In this document: one piece after another, positions 23,959-35,973 of the stretch | Position numbering within the stretch: the stretch's first letter is position 1 | Layout: each line of letters opens with the position of its first letter | Origin: Rhexocercosporidium sp. MPI-PUGE-AT-0058 | Taxonomy: Eukaryota > Ascomycota > Leotiomycetes > Helotiales | Reading direction: 5' to 3' | Length of the DNA stretch: 64,000 bases | NCBI GenBank assembly: GCA_020746875.1 | Contig: JAGTJL010000002.1 | Coordinates: 2,604,001-2,668,000 of the forward strand | Notes under the pieces: generated by a model | Told to the model about the DNA's origin: nothing | The model's database searches: none | What the model saw: the letters and a program-made list of their open reading frames with translations, nothing else | Program-made: the position numbers and the translations under genes

Positions 23959-26900
23959 TCAACCGAACCAGGACATGTCCATGTCCTCATCGGCAATCTC
24001 ACCTCTAGACTTGGGTGCTGGGGATTTGTCTCGAGCTTGAACATTATCGGAACCTTCGTGGTTGCTATGCTCGGAAACTATAGTAGCATCCTTAGCAGGG
24101 TCTTCGTCTCCCTTTGTAGTAGCGTTTTGGGATAGCTCAACCACAGCGTGCATCCGGTTTGCAATCACTTTCGCAGCTTCGGCTCTCATATGACGCTCCC
24201 ACTTTGGCATCGTCTGACCTGAAAGCCGTGTTCCAGAGATGACCTCAAGATAATCACGTTCTATTCTGACAAAAACGCCATCGGTATTTTCGGATATCTG
24301 GTTCGCTACTTGCTTGCACATGTTCAACAGGAGGGCCCTCACTTCGTCGCAGCTCTCGGAAAACATGCTGCCTCGGATGTTGTCCACATGCTGGCTCATG
24401 TGGGCCTTCATTCTGTTGAAACATCCACCCCCGGACTCGTTGGCACAGTAGTCGTAAGCTGTAGAAAGGTTTCGTGCGATGACAGGCGTGAACTCGCGAT
24501 TTGCTTCTCTTTGCAGTACATTTATCATCTCAATCATTTGCGTTGCCAGCGTCGCAAATATCTGTTCATAGTTCTTCAGCTGCTGGGCTAACATGGTAAT
24601 TCCGGCCGACCCAGATCCCGTCTTCATAGTGCGCAACTCGATCTCCCGATGGAACATAGTCAGCAGATCCTTTGTCTGTCTGGAGAACGAGGAAAACACG
24701 CGGGGAAGTCTCTGAGCGAAGGCCTTCTCCCAGTGAGAAGCCAAATGCTTGATGATGGGTTCGGTACTGCTGTTATTAGACTACATTCGTAATGTCGCCA
24801 ACGCAATGGGTGCTTACAGCTGAGCGTTGAAGTCGTGCGGGCCCTCTGCATTCGAGAATACACCTTCACGCCGAACGATGGCTTTATAGGTCGCCCAATA
24901 ATAGCCTCCGAGCTCACGATTATCCTGTGTAGCGTTAGCATGAGCCTGATCGATCATTGAATGAAGTCTTGCGCTTACTCGATTTACCTTGCGGTGCCAG
25001 TTTCCAACAGTATTGTTTGCTTCTGCGACGGCACGCTCAACAAGTTGCTCATAATGTTCGAAAATGTTCTCGGCAAGAGTATCATTCATCTCTTTCAAGC
25101 AGTCGTTGACTGATTTGTCGAGACTTTGCTCCAGCTTCTGGAGTCTCAGCTTCAGAAATCTCGTCTCATCTGCTAGTTGAACGTCCGTTAGGTTGAGTCC
25201 AGTACCATCGTTAGAAGCCCACAGACCCAAAGAGTTCATCAACTGCGAAAGGTTTGTAAGATATTTACGGCAGTTCAAAGCTCTTCCAGCCTCGGTGAGC
25301 TTCTTGCAATGAGCCTGGAGCTGAGGAATCTCGGTCTCCTCTGCTGTACGAAAGCCTGGGACAGCTTTATCACGCTGTAGTCGGCCCTTGATCTTCTGGT
25401 AGGCACGAGAACTAACGCAGAAGACCGGAAGAGAACTAGCAACATCATCGTAGTCTCTCAAATCGTCCTCGGGGTTGAACTGATCGGGATTTTCTTCCTG
25501 AGCCGACTCCATGTCAAGCTCACGAATACCATCCGCAAAATCTCGCTAATAACAGGTCAGTATTGCCGTCTCCGGATATGTTCTCGGTTGTTAAGATTTA
25601 TTTGGAAGGAATTGAAAGGAGAGCAGATAGGGAGGCTTACCTGAATAGCGCCTTTCGAGTAATCATTACGGCCTGCAATGCAGATTGCGCTCATAGCGGT
25701 ATCAATCTTTTCTCGAGTGTTCTCCAAAGCTTTCATGTTCTGGTTCACTGCTTTGACCTTGTCATCAGTCTCGACGCGTTCTCGTCGAGCTCGCTTCTTG
25801 TCCTCCTTTAATTGAGTAATCTTTGCATCGATGTCCTCGGCTGTAAGTGGATCGCCCTTGTCGGATACAGAATCAGAGTCACTTTCGGCCTGGGGTTCGG
25901 CGTCTATTTCATCCTCTCCGTCTTCGTCATCGTCATCAGAGCTGCATGGAGTAAGCAAGGGAACAGAAGGGAGGTAAGAAGAGGGATAAGATCATGATAT
26001 GGACTTACCTAGAACGGAACTTTTTCGCTTTCTTGCGAGACTTCTTCAGCTCAGCAGAGCGTTTGCGCTTCTTTGATGGGTCATAGACAGTCTCACCATC
26101 GTCCAATTGATCCTTTAACTTCTCCCAAAGCTCTATGCCCTCCTCAGCATCGTTGATGAGCTCGGTAAACACACCTTTCGACTCCTTTAAGTCCTTCAAA
26201 TTTCGATTGTGTCCTCTCAGCTCCTTCTCAATCTCGTCGATCTTATCCCAGTCCTCGCTCATCTGATCTTCCAAGCCAAGACTGTCTGATGCCTCAGTAA
26301 TGGATATATCATCTGTCTTAGAGCAAATAAATGTAATCCTAGAGTAGGTGCCATCAAATTTGAGTTGACGCTTAAAAGACTCGCCAAGCAAGGATTTCGC
26401 AGCTTTATCATCAACCGCACGATTGATGGGAGCGACAATGAAGAGGCCTGGTATTCAGATTAGTCGTCAGCACAGCAAGGAATTTGATATGGATTACCTG
26501 TGCATTGCTTCATGTAGCCTTGAGCGACAGCAGCGCGAGCGGCGTTTGAATCATGGACACCAGGAAGATCAACGATGACTGCCCCAGTGCTGAGAGCTTC
26601 GGCCTTGGTGTAGATGCGAACAACCTTGATCAAGGGCCAGAACTCCATTTGCTTCTTCTCGCCCTTCTCGTTTTTGTCCTTCTTCTTGCTTTTTTCATCG
26701 GTAGACTACAAAGGTTAGCTTCAGTTATACCTGAGACTAGCATACCACCATGTTCCAAGCAAACAGTCACGGATCAAGATTGCATGACTGAAACAGCGAA
26801 CAAGGTACACACCTTTTCCTTGGAGTCAACATAGCATTGTAGAGCGCGGTAGAAGTTCTCGGGTTGAGCCTTTTCAATCTTCTTGGTAGTTCCTAGAACG

Positions 26901-28540
26901 TTTCTTACACAATCCTCCTTCATGAGATCCTCAACCGAACTGTGGGCAAGCTCATCCCTGGTCCACGAGGGATAAACGGCTTTGATCTTTGCATAAGCAA
27001 CGCCGGCTTCACTCTCTGGGTTGGTACACTCTCGGCTGACTTGACCATTGGCATCAATCAACTCCTTCAAAGAGATTCTCAAATCCTTCTCCCAATCAGA
27101 GGCTTGAATAAACTCAATGTCGGCACGGTACAGAGCGCTAGGGTTGTCAGAGTGGTTATAGGACATCTCCGTTACAACAGCTGTACAAGCCCGCATGCAA
27201 TTTGTTGGCACTAAGCGTTCCTCCTCAAGTACGGCATTGATGACACTACTCTTGCCGGCACCGGTGTTGCCGACTACGCCGATGATTGTTGGTGTGTCGA
27301 CGTTCTGTTTTTGCAGTTGTTCTACTCCAAGTCAGCATCTGGAAATCACAGCGTGGGAGTATATCATACCAATTTGGGCAACCCAGTGATGTGCATCCTT
27401 GCTGTGAGCCAAAAATTCATCCAATGGCTTCCTCAATTCTCCAAGAAATGCCTGGCAGCTCCTAACCTCGGCCTCAAGCTCGTCAGGAGTTCCTTCCGAG
27501 ATAAGTTTTTGAAACCGCTCATTCATAGAAGGCTGCTTTGCCTCTGGAATGGCTGGGGACGGGGCGGCTGCATCCACGGGTGAATCTCTCGCAGCTGCCT
27601 CCAGCTTGATGGAAGAATCGCTTGCTGGAGTCTGTCCATTGATTGGAGATTGGAAGGCATTAGGTATGTTGGCTATGGACAAGTCAGCATTTACAAAAGC
27701 AATCGCTAGAAATCTCGCTCAGTCAGGAAGCACCCAAAATACCTACTGTATTGCGAGAATCCCGTTTGCTCTTCCCTAACCTCATTCTTGACAAAGGGCC
27801 CGTAAGGACGAGGTGAGCGTTCTGTCATCATATTCGCATGAGGTGGGATGTTCGCCGATACCTCACAAGGCGACATATACGTAGTCTCCGTCTTGATTGG
27901 CATGCCATGAATGTCCATTCCAAGAGGATTTGGGTTTGCAGGAAGTTGGATATTCGTAGGTTGGATAGGGGCCCTAGAGGGAGGAGAAGAACTCGTGGTG
28001 GGCTTGGCTGGGGCCATCTCTTCTTGTTCTTGATCTTGTTTTTGTTCTTGATCCTCTACTTTGTGGGCTGTCAAGACAACGAAGCAGTCATTCATGCAAT
28101 CCAATTTTCGAATCTGGGTACATTCGGAAATAGGGTTATTATTGAATTTGAAAGTGCAATGGACGTTTGCTCGCGCTTCGTATGCGCTTCGTAATTTCTT
28201 GATCGAGTGTTTACCTTTGACCTTGAACCTGTTGATTGTGATGTTAGTAAAGTTGTGTCTTGAAAAACACAGCTTTAGATTCTGTCGGCGCTCTCTTGCC
28301 ATCGTTGCATCAATTGAGCCTCAGAAATAACAGACAGCAAACGGAGGTGACTTGCCAGAAGAAGTTCTCAGGGGTTATCTCGTCCAAGTTGTCATGTTGT
28401 AGCACAGCTACAGCAAAAACGCCACCACCTGGTACGATGGATAGAGGTTGTTGTTTTGCAATCGAATGGATGTTCTTGTAGCTATTGCCAGCTTGAAAGA
28501 TCGTTCCAGGCGTGGAAGGCGCAGAGGGGCTCGCGTCCAT
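23959..28540 (-). CDS. Large SLIP-GC/dynamin-like GTPase, multi-exon
   Basis: P-loop GTPase resembling nuclear GTPase SLIP-GC (NUGGC) and related dynamin-superfamily proteins. Coding segments follow one another on the minus strand at about 28540-28350, 28302-27740, 27670-27390, 27330-26820, 26705-26470, 26445-26010, 25945-25645, 25545-24995, 24925-24815 and 24770-23959, separated by short GT-AG introns; exact ends are approximate. G1 is GVVGNTGAGKSSVINAVLEE, G3 is VIVDLPGVHDS, and a G4-like SKTD is in FICSKTDD. The G domain is followed by coiled-coil segments, a KKRKRSAELKKSRKKAKK basic cluster (possible nuclear localisation), an acidic stretch, and a helical C-terminal half. The N-terminal about 250 residues (two exons plus a Pro/Ser-rich linker) have no recognised domain. 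SLIP-GC proteins are nuclear in animals; the fungal role is unknown. It lies in the same accessory segment as the HET-domain gene. Confidence 0.8.
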
Positions 28541-29878
28541 CGAGCAAGCAAGTGCTGCTACTACTGCTATTACTTTAAGAAAGAGCTACTGAGCAATTCA
28601 AGTTCCAGTAAAGAGAAAGGCGCTATTCATTGATTGGCTCGACCGATTTGAGGCTCAACTGCATCGAATATCAGACTGTGATATCATAAAACAAAGCAAT
28701 TGTTGAGTGGGTTAGAGCCTTGAGAGCTACGGGACGCGTCAAGCTTGTCCGACCCGACATGCGTCTGAGCGTGATTTAAGTTCGAGTGCGGGGGGCTGCT
28801 CGTACCGCACGTGGGGGAAAGCAACGGCGGCGGAGTATTCTTCCAAGATGGAGACGACATCTTTTTGACTGAGGTATGAAACGCTAATTCTAACAATGAA
28901 ATAAGCTGAAAGTCGTTAAGCAGATGCATAACTTTCGGATTCTGAATGTTAGCAGGAGCCCAAGGACCGGAGATATAAATTGGGTGGTTAATCAGGGTCA
29001 ATATGGATTGACCCACAAGTATAGTATTGAGTTGATATAATCTATCTTATCATGAATCTTTCTTGTTTGTGTATCTCTCTTTGACTCGGAGCTGAGTAGT
29101 TGCCAAAAACAGCTGCTCTTACTTATTCCAACGGCATATTTAAATTTGATCTATCAATTGCGCACAGAGCTAGAACTCTACCATACTTCTATCGGGATAC
29201 CATGGCTGGAGGAGTTTGAGGCGGAGAACGCGCTTACAGCATACTGATCCCGAAAGAAAGACCCCTCTTATTGGCGAAAACTGCCTTCAATCCATTTCTC
29301 TTGTATACAGCAGGGCAACAACAACACTAGTCGGACAGAACGATAGGTAAACGTAGATCTGTTTTTGTCACTAACCCTAACCCCCTTAAAAAACCCTGAG
29401 ATCCGTGGTATAGCATTATGTCGCCGAGGGCGCTACGGAAATTAACTAGAAAACAGTGTAGTAGAAGTAAATATTAAGTAGACGTACATCATTCGCGAGT
29501 AGCCCTCTCTTGAGCCAGACATGCTAAAAATCAGCTCCTATATTACAAGATTATTCTGCACGTACAGCCGCTCCTCTGTCTCGCTCGCCCTTGTCTCGCA
29601 ATGCAAGACCAGAGAACCAAGATGTGTTGGAGCAGAAAGAGGCATCAAGAAAATCGAAAAGAAATATACATAGGAAATGGTGGTATCTGTATCAATCTGA
29701 TGTTGGTTTTGCACGTCCGTGAATCGTCATCGTTAATCGTCCCGCAATAGTAAACTTTTGTTGTTGTAGTCAAATTGTAGTTGGTGTTATCTTCGTTCTT
29801 CGTGGTTGTCCTCACTCGTCCCGTCATTGATTCATCCGTCCCAGAAAGTGATGGTTCCCTTGCGTACAAATACATCTC
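28541..29878. other. Intergenic, no gene supported
   Basis: This 1.3 kb is the upstream region of the GTPase gene and the downstream region of the epimerase-like gene. A 110-codon minus-strand frame at 28684-29016 is unrecognised. Around 29372-29386 there are two CCCTAA-type units, too few to call a telomeric repeat. Confidence 0.45.
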
Positions 29879-31238
29879 CTACTTTGCGACTGGCCACCAG
29901 CCGATGCGCGTGTAGCTGTCGATCATGTTCTGCACTAGCTCCTTGGTAATCTTGGGCTTTTCGTAGGTAAAGCCAGTAATCTTCTCCAGTCGACTTCCGT
30001 CCATGCTCAAGTCTGTATCCTTCAACAGCTCTTTCTCCATGAATGGAGTCAATGGTCCAGGTCGGGTGATTCCAGCATCCTCGAGTAGGTCTGCCCAGGG
30101 TTGAAGAACCTCATCGTTCACGTCATCCACGACGCTGTCCATATTCAACCTCGCAAAAGTGCTAATGAGTTGCCCTTGGAAGCCGGTTTCGATACCGAAT
30201 AGCTCCCCGATGATCTCGGCCATTGTCCCCTGGCAAGTTTGTCCCTTGTCAACCATGTTGAACGTTGGAATGGTTCCCATAGACTTGGCATCCCAACCAG
30301 CCTGTTTCTGTGTCGTATACCACTCTGCGATAGACCATAGACCCCGAGTTACATCGTCGATGTGGACAGTGTTCACGCGAAGATCCTTAGTCCACAGCCA
30401 TTTCATCTCCCCATGAAGATGTTGGTATACCCGCGCAAGTGAGAGGGCAGTTGCGACAAATTGTGAAGCATAATCTCCATAGACGTGGGCAAGACGGACG
30501 ATGATGAGGTTGAGCCTGGGATGGTGGTCAGCTTGTGTTTCTTGATGGGAAGGGAATGTTGGTCACAGAGTCCGATGTCGTCCCAATCCCCGAGGCGGTC
30601 CCGGACATTGATCGACTGTCACCAGTAACCAAAAAGTACGTACCCTTCAATCTTCGCTAGTTGTTCTTCAGCCTGCAACTTGAAGACCGCAATTTTGCTC
30701 CATGGCTTCAATTTGTCACCTTCCTTGCTGGGTTGCGAGTCTGGCTTATACACCATGCCAGTGCTCAGTTCCACGAAGGCCTTGACGCCCCGCTTTGCAG
30801 CCTCCTTCCCTGCGGCTACGCTCAGTGCTAAAGAGCGCACCTTGTACACCTCGTCCTCCTGGGAATATCTCGTCTCTCCACCACAGTTGAAAACATAGTC
30901 CCATTGCTTGCCGTTGGAGCGGTCGAAGATACGAGGAAGAGATTCTGCGAAGAGGGGTTGATATTAGCTTGTGATTCTTCTCCGCGCAAAACAGATGTTG
31001 ATGATTGCAACCCGATCGGGCTGTGGAGGTACGTACGCTCTTTACTGGCATCTGCCTGCATGAACTTATCATTCGCACAAGCTTCCTCGAACTCTGGTGC
31101 CAGCCATGCCAGTTGTGGTAACACCTTGTCGACTATCCGTACTTCTGATGCCAAATTGTTCTTGTGGATGTAGAGCGCGAGGAATCGTCCAATATAACCC
31201 AGTCCGCCTATTATGAGAACTGCTGGCTTCTCGGCCAT
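29879..31238 (-). CDS. NAD(P)-binding epimerase/dehydratase-like protein (extended SDR)
   Basis: Extended short-chain dehydrogenase. Three exons: about 31238-31027, then from 30942 (QSLPRIFDRS), then from about 30520 to 29879. Joins are in phase: E|QSLPR, where intron 1 ends at TTCGCAG, and IEG|LNLIIV. The Rossmann motif is LIIGGLGYIGRFLALYIHKN at residues 6-25. VELSTGMVYKP (Ser plus Tyr of the S-x10-Y-type site), PWSKIAVFKLQAEEQL (where the Lys would sit) and LAHVYG follow. The C-terminal GFTYEKPKITKELVQNMIDS matches a long SDR tail. Homologues in filamentous fungi are annotated as NAD-dependent epimerase/dehydratase; the substrate is unknown. Likely cytosolic: no signal peptide or transmembrane segment. 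Confidence 0.85.
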
Positions 31239-32307
31239 GTCGCTGGTCGGAAGGAGGGAGGTTGGCAGTAGTTTGAAGAAGCTTTCTATCTATACTACTC
31301 TGTGCCTCGTCTGCAATCGTCGTTGGAATATACGCAGGCAGGGTGATTTTTGGATTTAAAGAAGATGGTAGGAAGTGACCTGGGCGAGACTTCGAATGGT
31401 GTGAGAAGAAAGTATTGCGGAGGTTGAATGCGCGCGTGTGGCAAGGAGAACAGAGCGGGAGCAGGCTCGTGGGTCGTGGGTTAGAAATACAATAAATTCC
31501 GAGACCTGCAAATATTAGGGGAGAGCGATCGAGGGGGGTTTAAACTCCTCTCACCCCTCCCCTCTCCTCCCCTCCACCTCGTCAAACGAAAAGGGGCATC
31601 AAGCACCTCACCCTTCTCAGTTCCACCGGACACACCCATGATCGCGGGCGGGCCCAGTTCTTTCGCAACGGCTCGCAGGCAAGTGGGGAGGGATGGTCAA
31701 GAGCAAATCACAGCGAATAAAGCAAACACCAACGAAGAGGCTGCCGCATCGTAGGCAAGGGCATCCCCAGTGGCAATCTCGACGGCTTCTATGCCTCTCG
31801 GAGAAGGTGCTTGTCTTGTGGAGGTTGGAGATTGGAGCACTTTGGATAGAAAAGGATGCTGTGCAGCTCTAGCTGTACGCCTTTCCCAGGAAATCATAGA
31901 TCATCGACGTTGCCAGCCAGCCAGCGCGCAAACAGTGAAAGCGGCAGGACCGCATGGGAGCACCTAGTTGTGCTTGAACCATGAAGGCATCGTGGAACCG
32001 AGAGGCCCTGCGTAGCCAGAGGAAAGGGGAAAGGCGCGATGCAGCAGCTGTAGCCGTCGATGTTAGTTTCTTCATACGAAACCTCTGGCTGCAGAAGCAG
32101 ATTAATATTGGACATGCACTCGTCCCATCTTTCGTCCCATCCTTTCGCGGTCCCATCTCATCTCATTTCATCTACCCGGTACGTGCTGTTACTTCAGTAA
32201 GTACTTGTACGAGTCAGATCTGTAGGACGTCCGTTCAGGGGTCTGTGAAGATGCCGAGACTCAGAGCTTCTAGAAGGCTTCTATGGTGGGGGTTTCTAGC
32301 TGCCGTG

Positions 32308-32345
32308 CGGATGGTGGGTGGTGGTGGGTGGTGATGGGTGGGCGG
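32308..32345. repeat. GGTGGG-rich low-complexity tract
   Basis: Imperfect G-rich repeats of GGTGGGTGGTG, continuing as GATGGGTGGGCGG. Probably simple-sequence drift; nothing around it supports coding. Confidence 0.6.
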
Positions 32346-35340
32346 TGATGCTTCCATGCTTCCTTCCATGCCACTTTCCACAACCACTTGCCTGCATCTT
32401 TGAATCTGGTGAGCGCCTCCTACTCCCGTGTCCACAGCACTAGTGCCATGCAAACAGTTCTCCGGCGCTTTAATATCCGTTGATGAAGGGCAAAAGGAGG
32501 TACGGTGTGAGGCATCTTCAGTCTTTTCACATGCCACATTCTGCATCGCTCTTCGGAGAAGTTTAGCGGGAGCAATCAGTCGTCTCCTTCTCTGCCAAAG
32601 TCCTAGGGGAAGCGCAGGACTTGAAACCTTTCTGTTCGGCCGCCTGGGGCCTCCTCTTCGAGTATCCCGGGGGTCGAGCCGTACTCTCCGAACAAGAGAA
32701 GAGAAAAATAGGTTCGAGACGACCGCCAGGAACGCGACGAATGTCGGGTCATCGGCCCAATGCAGGAACATCTTGGAACTGCCTCCCCTCAGCGCATCCG
32801 TAGCCTTGTTTCCAAACCCTATGAGTCTATGTGCGTTGAGGCCGGGAGGGAAATATTTTGTCTCCGCTCGTATGCACCAACTGCAGCAGGTCGCATGCAA
32901 GTCATCTGCAATCATCGGGTCCAGGGTGAGCTTTTTTCATTTATCCCAAGAATTCTTCCGGGCTTCAAAGCCTTCTGAAACGACTCTGCTGCGTCTTCTC
33001 ATTGCTCGTTTATTTAGCCTGTTCCCATCTCTTGGGACCTGAGACGGCCACCCCCCACCATTTTCCTTGTGCATCCCTTCTGGTATGGTGAGATTCTTGA
33101 CTGTGAGCCTCACTCTCGGGCTGCAGAGTTAAAACACTTCGAAGCGACCCGATGTGGAGGGTGAGAGATGTGCGAGACAACGGTGCAATTCTCCTTCCCA
33201 ATTCAGCGTGTGCTCCAGATCGTTCAGCCACAAAGTGGTAGTTCCGGTTTGTTGAGCATCTCGTTCAGCGAAGGCCGTTTTTTCATTCGTCTGGTGGTCC
33301 TGTCGGCTTGCGTTACTGTAAGCCATCGGGCCATCGTCAGAGGAGGGTCGGCCCCTCGCTTTTTGGCCCATCAATCAAAGAAAGGGGACTGTTATGTGGT
33401 GTTCGCATTTTCCGGATGTCTTTAACGTTCTCCGCATCAATCGGCCCAAAGGATATCGTCGTCTATCTGTCAGCTGGATATTGAAAGCATTTAGACGCTT
33501 CGATAATTCATTGGCGTGGCCCAGCCCGGAAGAGAATTGTACTAAGCTGCGGGACGAAAGGGATGACGACCCTGGTTACGATGTGGCAAGCACTGAGATC
33601 TACTCCAAAGCTGGAAAGAGGACAATCATTAGAAGAAGCGAGATGCTCGGCCTACCTCCCTAGGTACTTAGGCATAGTGCCGCTCTGTAGAGTATAGGGT
33701 AGATATAATGAAGTATCATTCTAGGCTGATGACGAGGTTGAAGAGAATATGCTTCGTACATGTATAGTAAAAATTAGGTAAGTAGGTACTGGGCGTCGAG
33801 GTCGTGCCTTCTCAAAATGGTCGGTCCTCCCGGTCATTGCCAAACCATGGCACTTAATGATACTCAAATGTGGTGTCTGCTGTCGGCGACCGACAATTAA
33901 AATTGAGAGGAAGAAGTGATTCATGGTTCAACAGTAGCCGCCAAGCGAAGTCGCTCCTGTCTGGATGAGCGACGATTTACCTTGATTCATTGGGTACTTG
34001 CCCACTTCTACAACTTCCTCTTTTAAGAAGAAAAACAAAAAATATTAGCACCAATCTATCATTTTTTCGCAATAAGCAACGTTTTCCCCGAAATTCAATC
34101 CCCGGCCTACGCACCACGAACATCAACTCTCTTCCACGAGCCTTCTCAAATTCGGAAACCCTCAAATACTCACCTCTGCATCCCTTCAATTTGCTTCTCC
34201 TCTCACGGCAAAGGGTGACTCTCGGCCACGTCTTGCCCTCCTCTTGTTGATGAACACTAACAACCAAGTTGGCAATCGACAGACTGGTGAACACTCGATT
34301 GCCCCAGCATGACCCCTCCACGCGTACAGCAAATCTTGCTCCCATTCCTTTGAGATCGCTTATGGCGATGCCCCAGGAAATATTGGCCGATCTCCAGGCC
34401 ATGATCGTACTCATCAGCAAATACCTTCGTGAAACATAAAAAAATGAACTTCCAATCCCGTGTCCCAATCAGTAAGCGCCAAATCTCCGCTCACTGAACC
34501 CGTGGTGAAATGACCAGTTGCGCCTACAACAGCAATGGTGACAAATGCAATAACATGGAAATTCTCCCAGCGCTCCACTCGCCAACTGGAAACTTTCGGA
34601 ATACGTAGCTGCTAGTGTGCCCAACTAGGCGGGTATGTATAATTCCTCCCTCGTTTCTTCAGTCTTGCCATCTTTTTGATAGAAGGAATTGACGAGGAGA
34701 ATATTTGGAAAGCATTGCCGGGCTTTCAGCAAGGATGTTGAGACACGGGCAAGTCAAGAAAGCTGTCAAGTCTATTCACAGAGCCAACGCCACGATGTGT
34801 ACCGACATGATAACTACATCGATAAAGCCGGTCGCCCTGTGAGATGACAAGATTTCCTTGAAATGTCTTCAAAGACTTCAATCCTCGCCACAGTATTTAC
34901 TGACTGTCTCAGGCACTTCCTTAAGAACTTCTCTAGGGAGAACCGGTTCATGGTGACAATTTTAATGGGGATGAGATATCTGGTTGCATTGAAATTTACT
35001 TACTGCACTTACAATCAGAAATTGCTATTTCATAGGTTAGTTTGGAAGAAACCGTGTAATATGTCGCCGGAGCCCCGAGACCATGTTCAATTTGACTGCT
35101 GTCACAGATCGGAATCCTGAACATTCAAGAGCTCGCTGGCTGGCTAGCTGTACCAGCCACCCAAACTACTGGAGGGCTCGAGCTGAGATCGTTTCGAGAT
35201 TGTTTTGATATACCCCTCATTTTTGCGCTACCGCGCCCTTGGAACCAATGCAGGGAGGAATTCGTAAAATGGCTATGAAGAAAGAATCAATAAACATTCG
35301 CAGACAGTTTTCAGGATGTTCCGCTCCAAGTGATGATTAA

Positions 35341-35530
35341 GAATTGGGAAACACAGCACAAATTACTCATATCCACGCGTTCGGTTCAGATCATGCCTCC
35401 GCATCGTTCGTTGTTGGGTTCTAGCATTGAATCGATCAGCCGAGATCTGCGACAACACGAAACTTGACAGCTGCGAAACATCAGGGCATGAGCCAGACCA
35501 AAGCCAAAGCTCTATTTCGCAGCCCCTAGC
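35341..35530 (+). repeat. Diverged direct repeat, copy 1 (left of APH-like pseudogene)
   Basis: About 190 nt sharing blocks with 37860-38050 in the same orientation: ATGCCTCCGCAT, a centre with GAGAT, CACGAAACTTGA and AAAGCCAA. This copy is the less AT-rich of the two. Identity of the family (solo LTR, MITE, other) cannot be told. Confidence 0.7.
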
Positions 35531-35973
35531 GAGTCAAGCCAAGCCACATGTGAACGTCAAGACTTCAGGTACAAGACAAATTAGTGTACGATAAGAAATA
35601 CGTAAGTAGGATAAGATTAACTTGGCAAATTAACAAACGAGGTACAAGTGTACTGGGGAAGTTGAACGAGAGTGAGTCTCATCTCTGACAGACGAGATCA
35701 ATTCGATTTGCTTGACCGTGACATCCGCTGGCTTGATACAGTCCCTGGAAACCTCATCATTTTATATTACGTCGAAATTCTGCAATTAAGTCTGCTTTAA
35801 TCGGTGAGTTTTAGAAGCTATTTTACGCCAGCCACAACCGAACACTGACCGCAGTGTACGTGCCTCGGTTCGCTTACGTGTTGCCGTTCCAAAATTTGCT
35901 GGTTACTATAGACACCACGCCAAAAGAGTAAATGTACGAGCTGGATAGTATTTTATTTTTTGTTACTTTTTAT

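Larger units (their letters stand above)
31239..35973. other. Gene-poor region, 4.7 kb
   Basis: Nothing here can be supported as a gene. The longest open frames (minus 32235-32915, 226 codons; plus 32428-33042, 204 codons; minus 33977-34468, 163 codons) overlap on opposite strands, are Arg/Ser/Pro-rich and match no family I know; they are probably chance. A C/T-rich run lies at about 31535-31600, and a GGTGGTGGGTGG tract at 32308-32345. A possible decayed minus-strand frame around 34437-34675 is broken by one stop. Base composition becomes AT-richer towards 35.9 kb, where a diverged repeat (35341-35525) begins. Confidence 0.5.

Noticed and set aside
29372..29390. CCCTAACCC-type units resembling the fungal telomere repeat
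   Set aside because: There are only two units, far from any chromosome end, so not a telomere or a meaningful interstitial tract.
32235..32915. 226-codon minus-strand frame with an overlapping 204-codon plus-strand frame (32428-33042)
   Set aside because: Both are Arg/Ser/Pro-rich, overlap on opposite strands, match no family known to me and lie in a gene-poor tract; chance frames are more likely.
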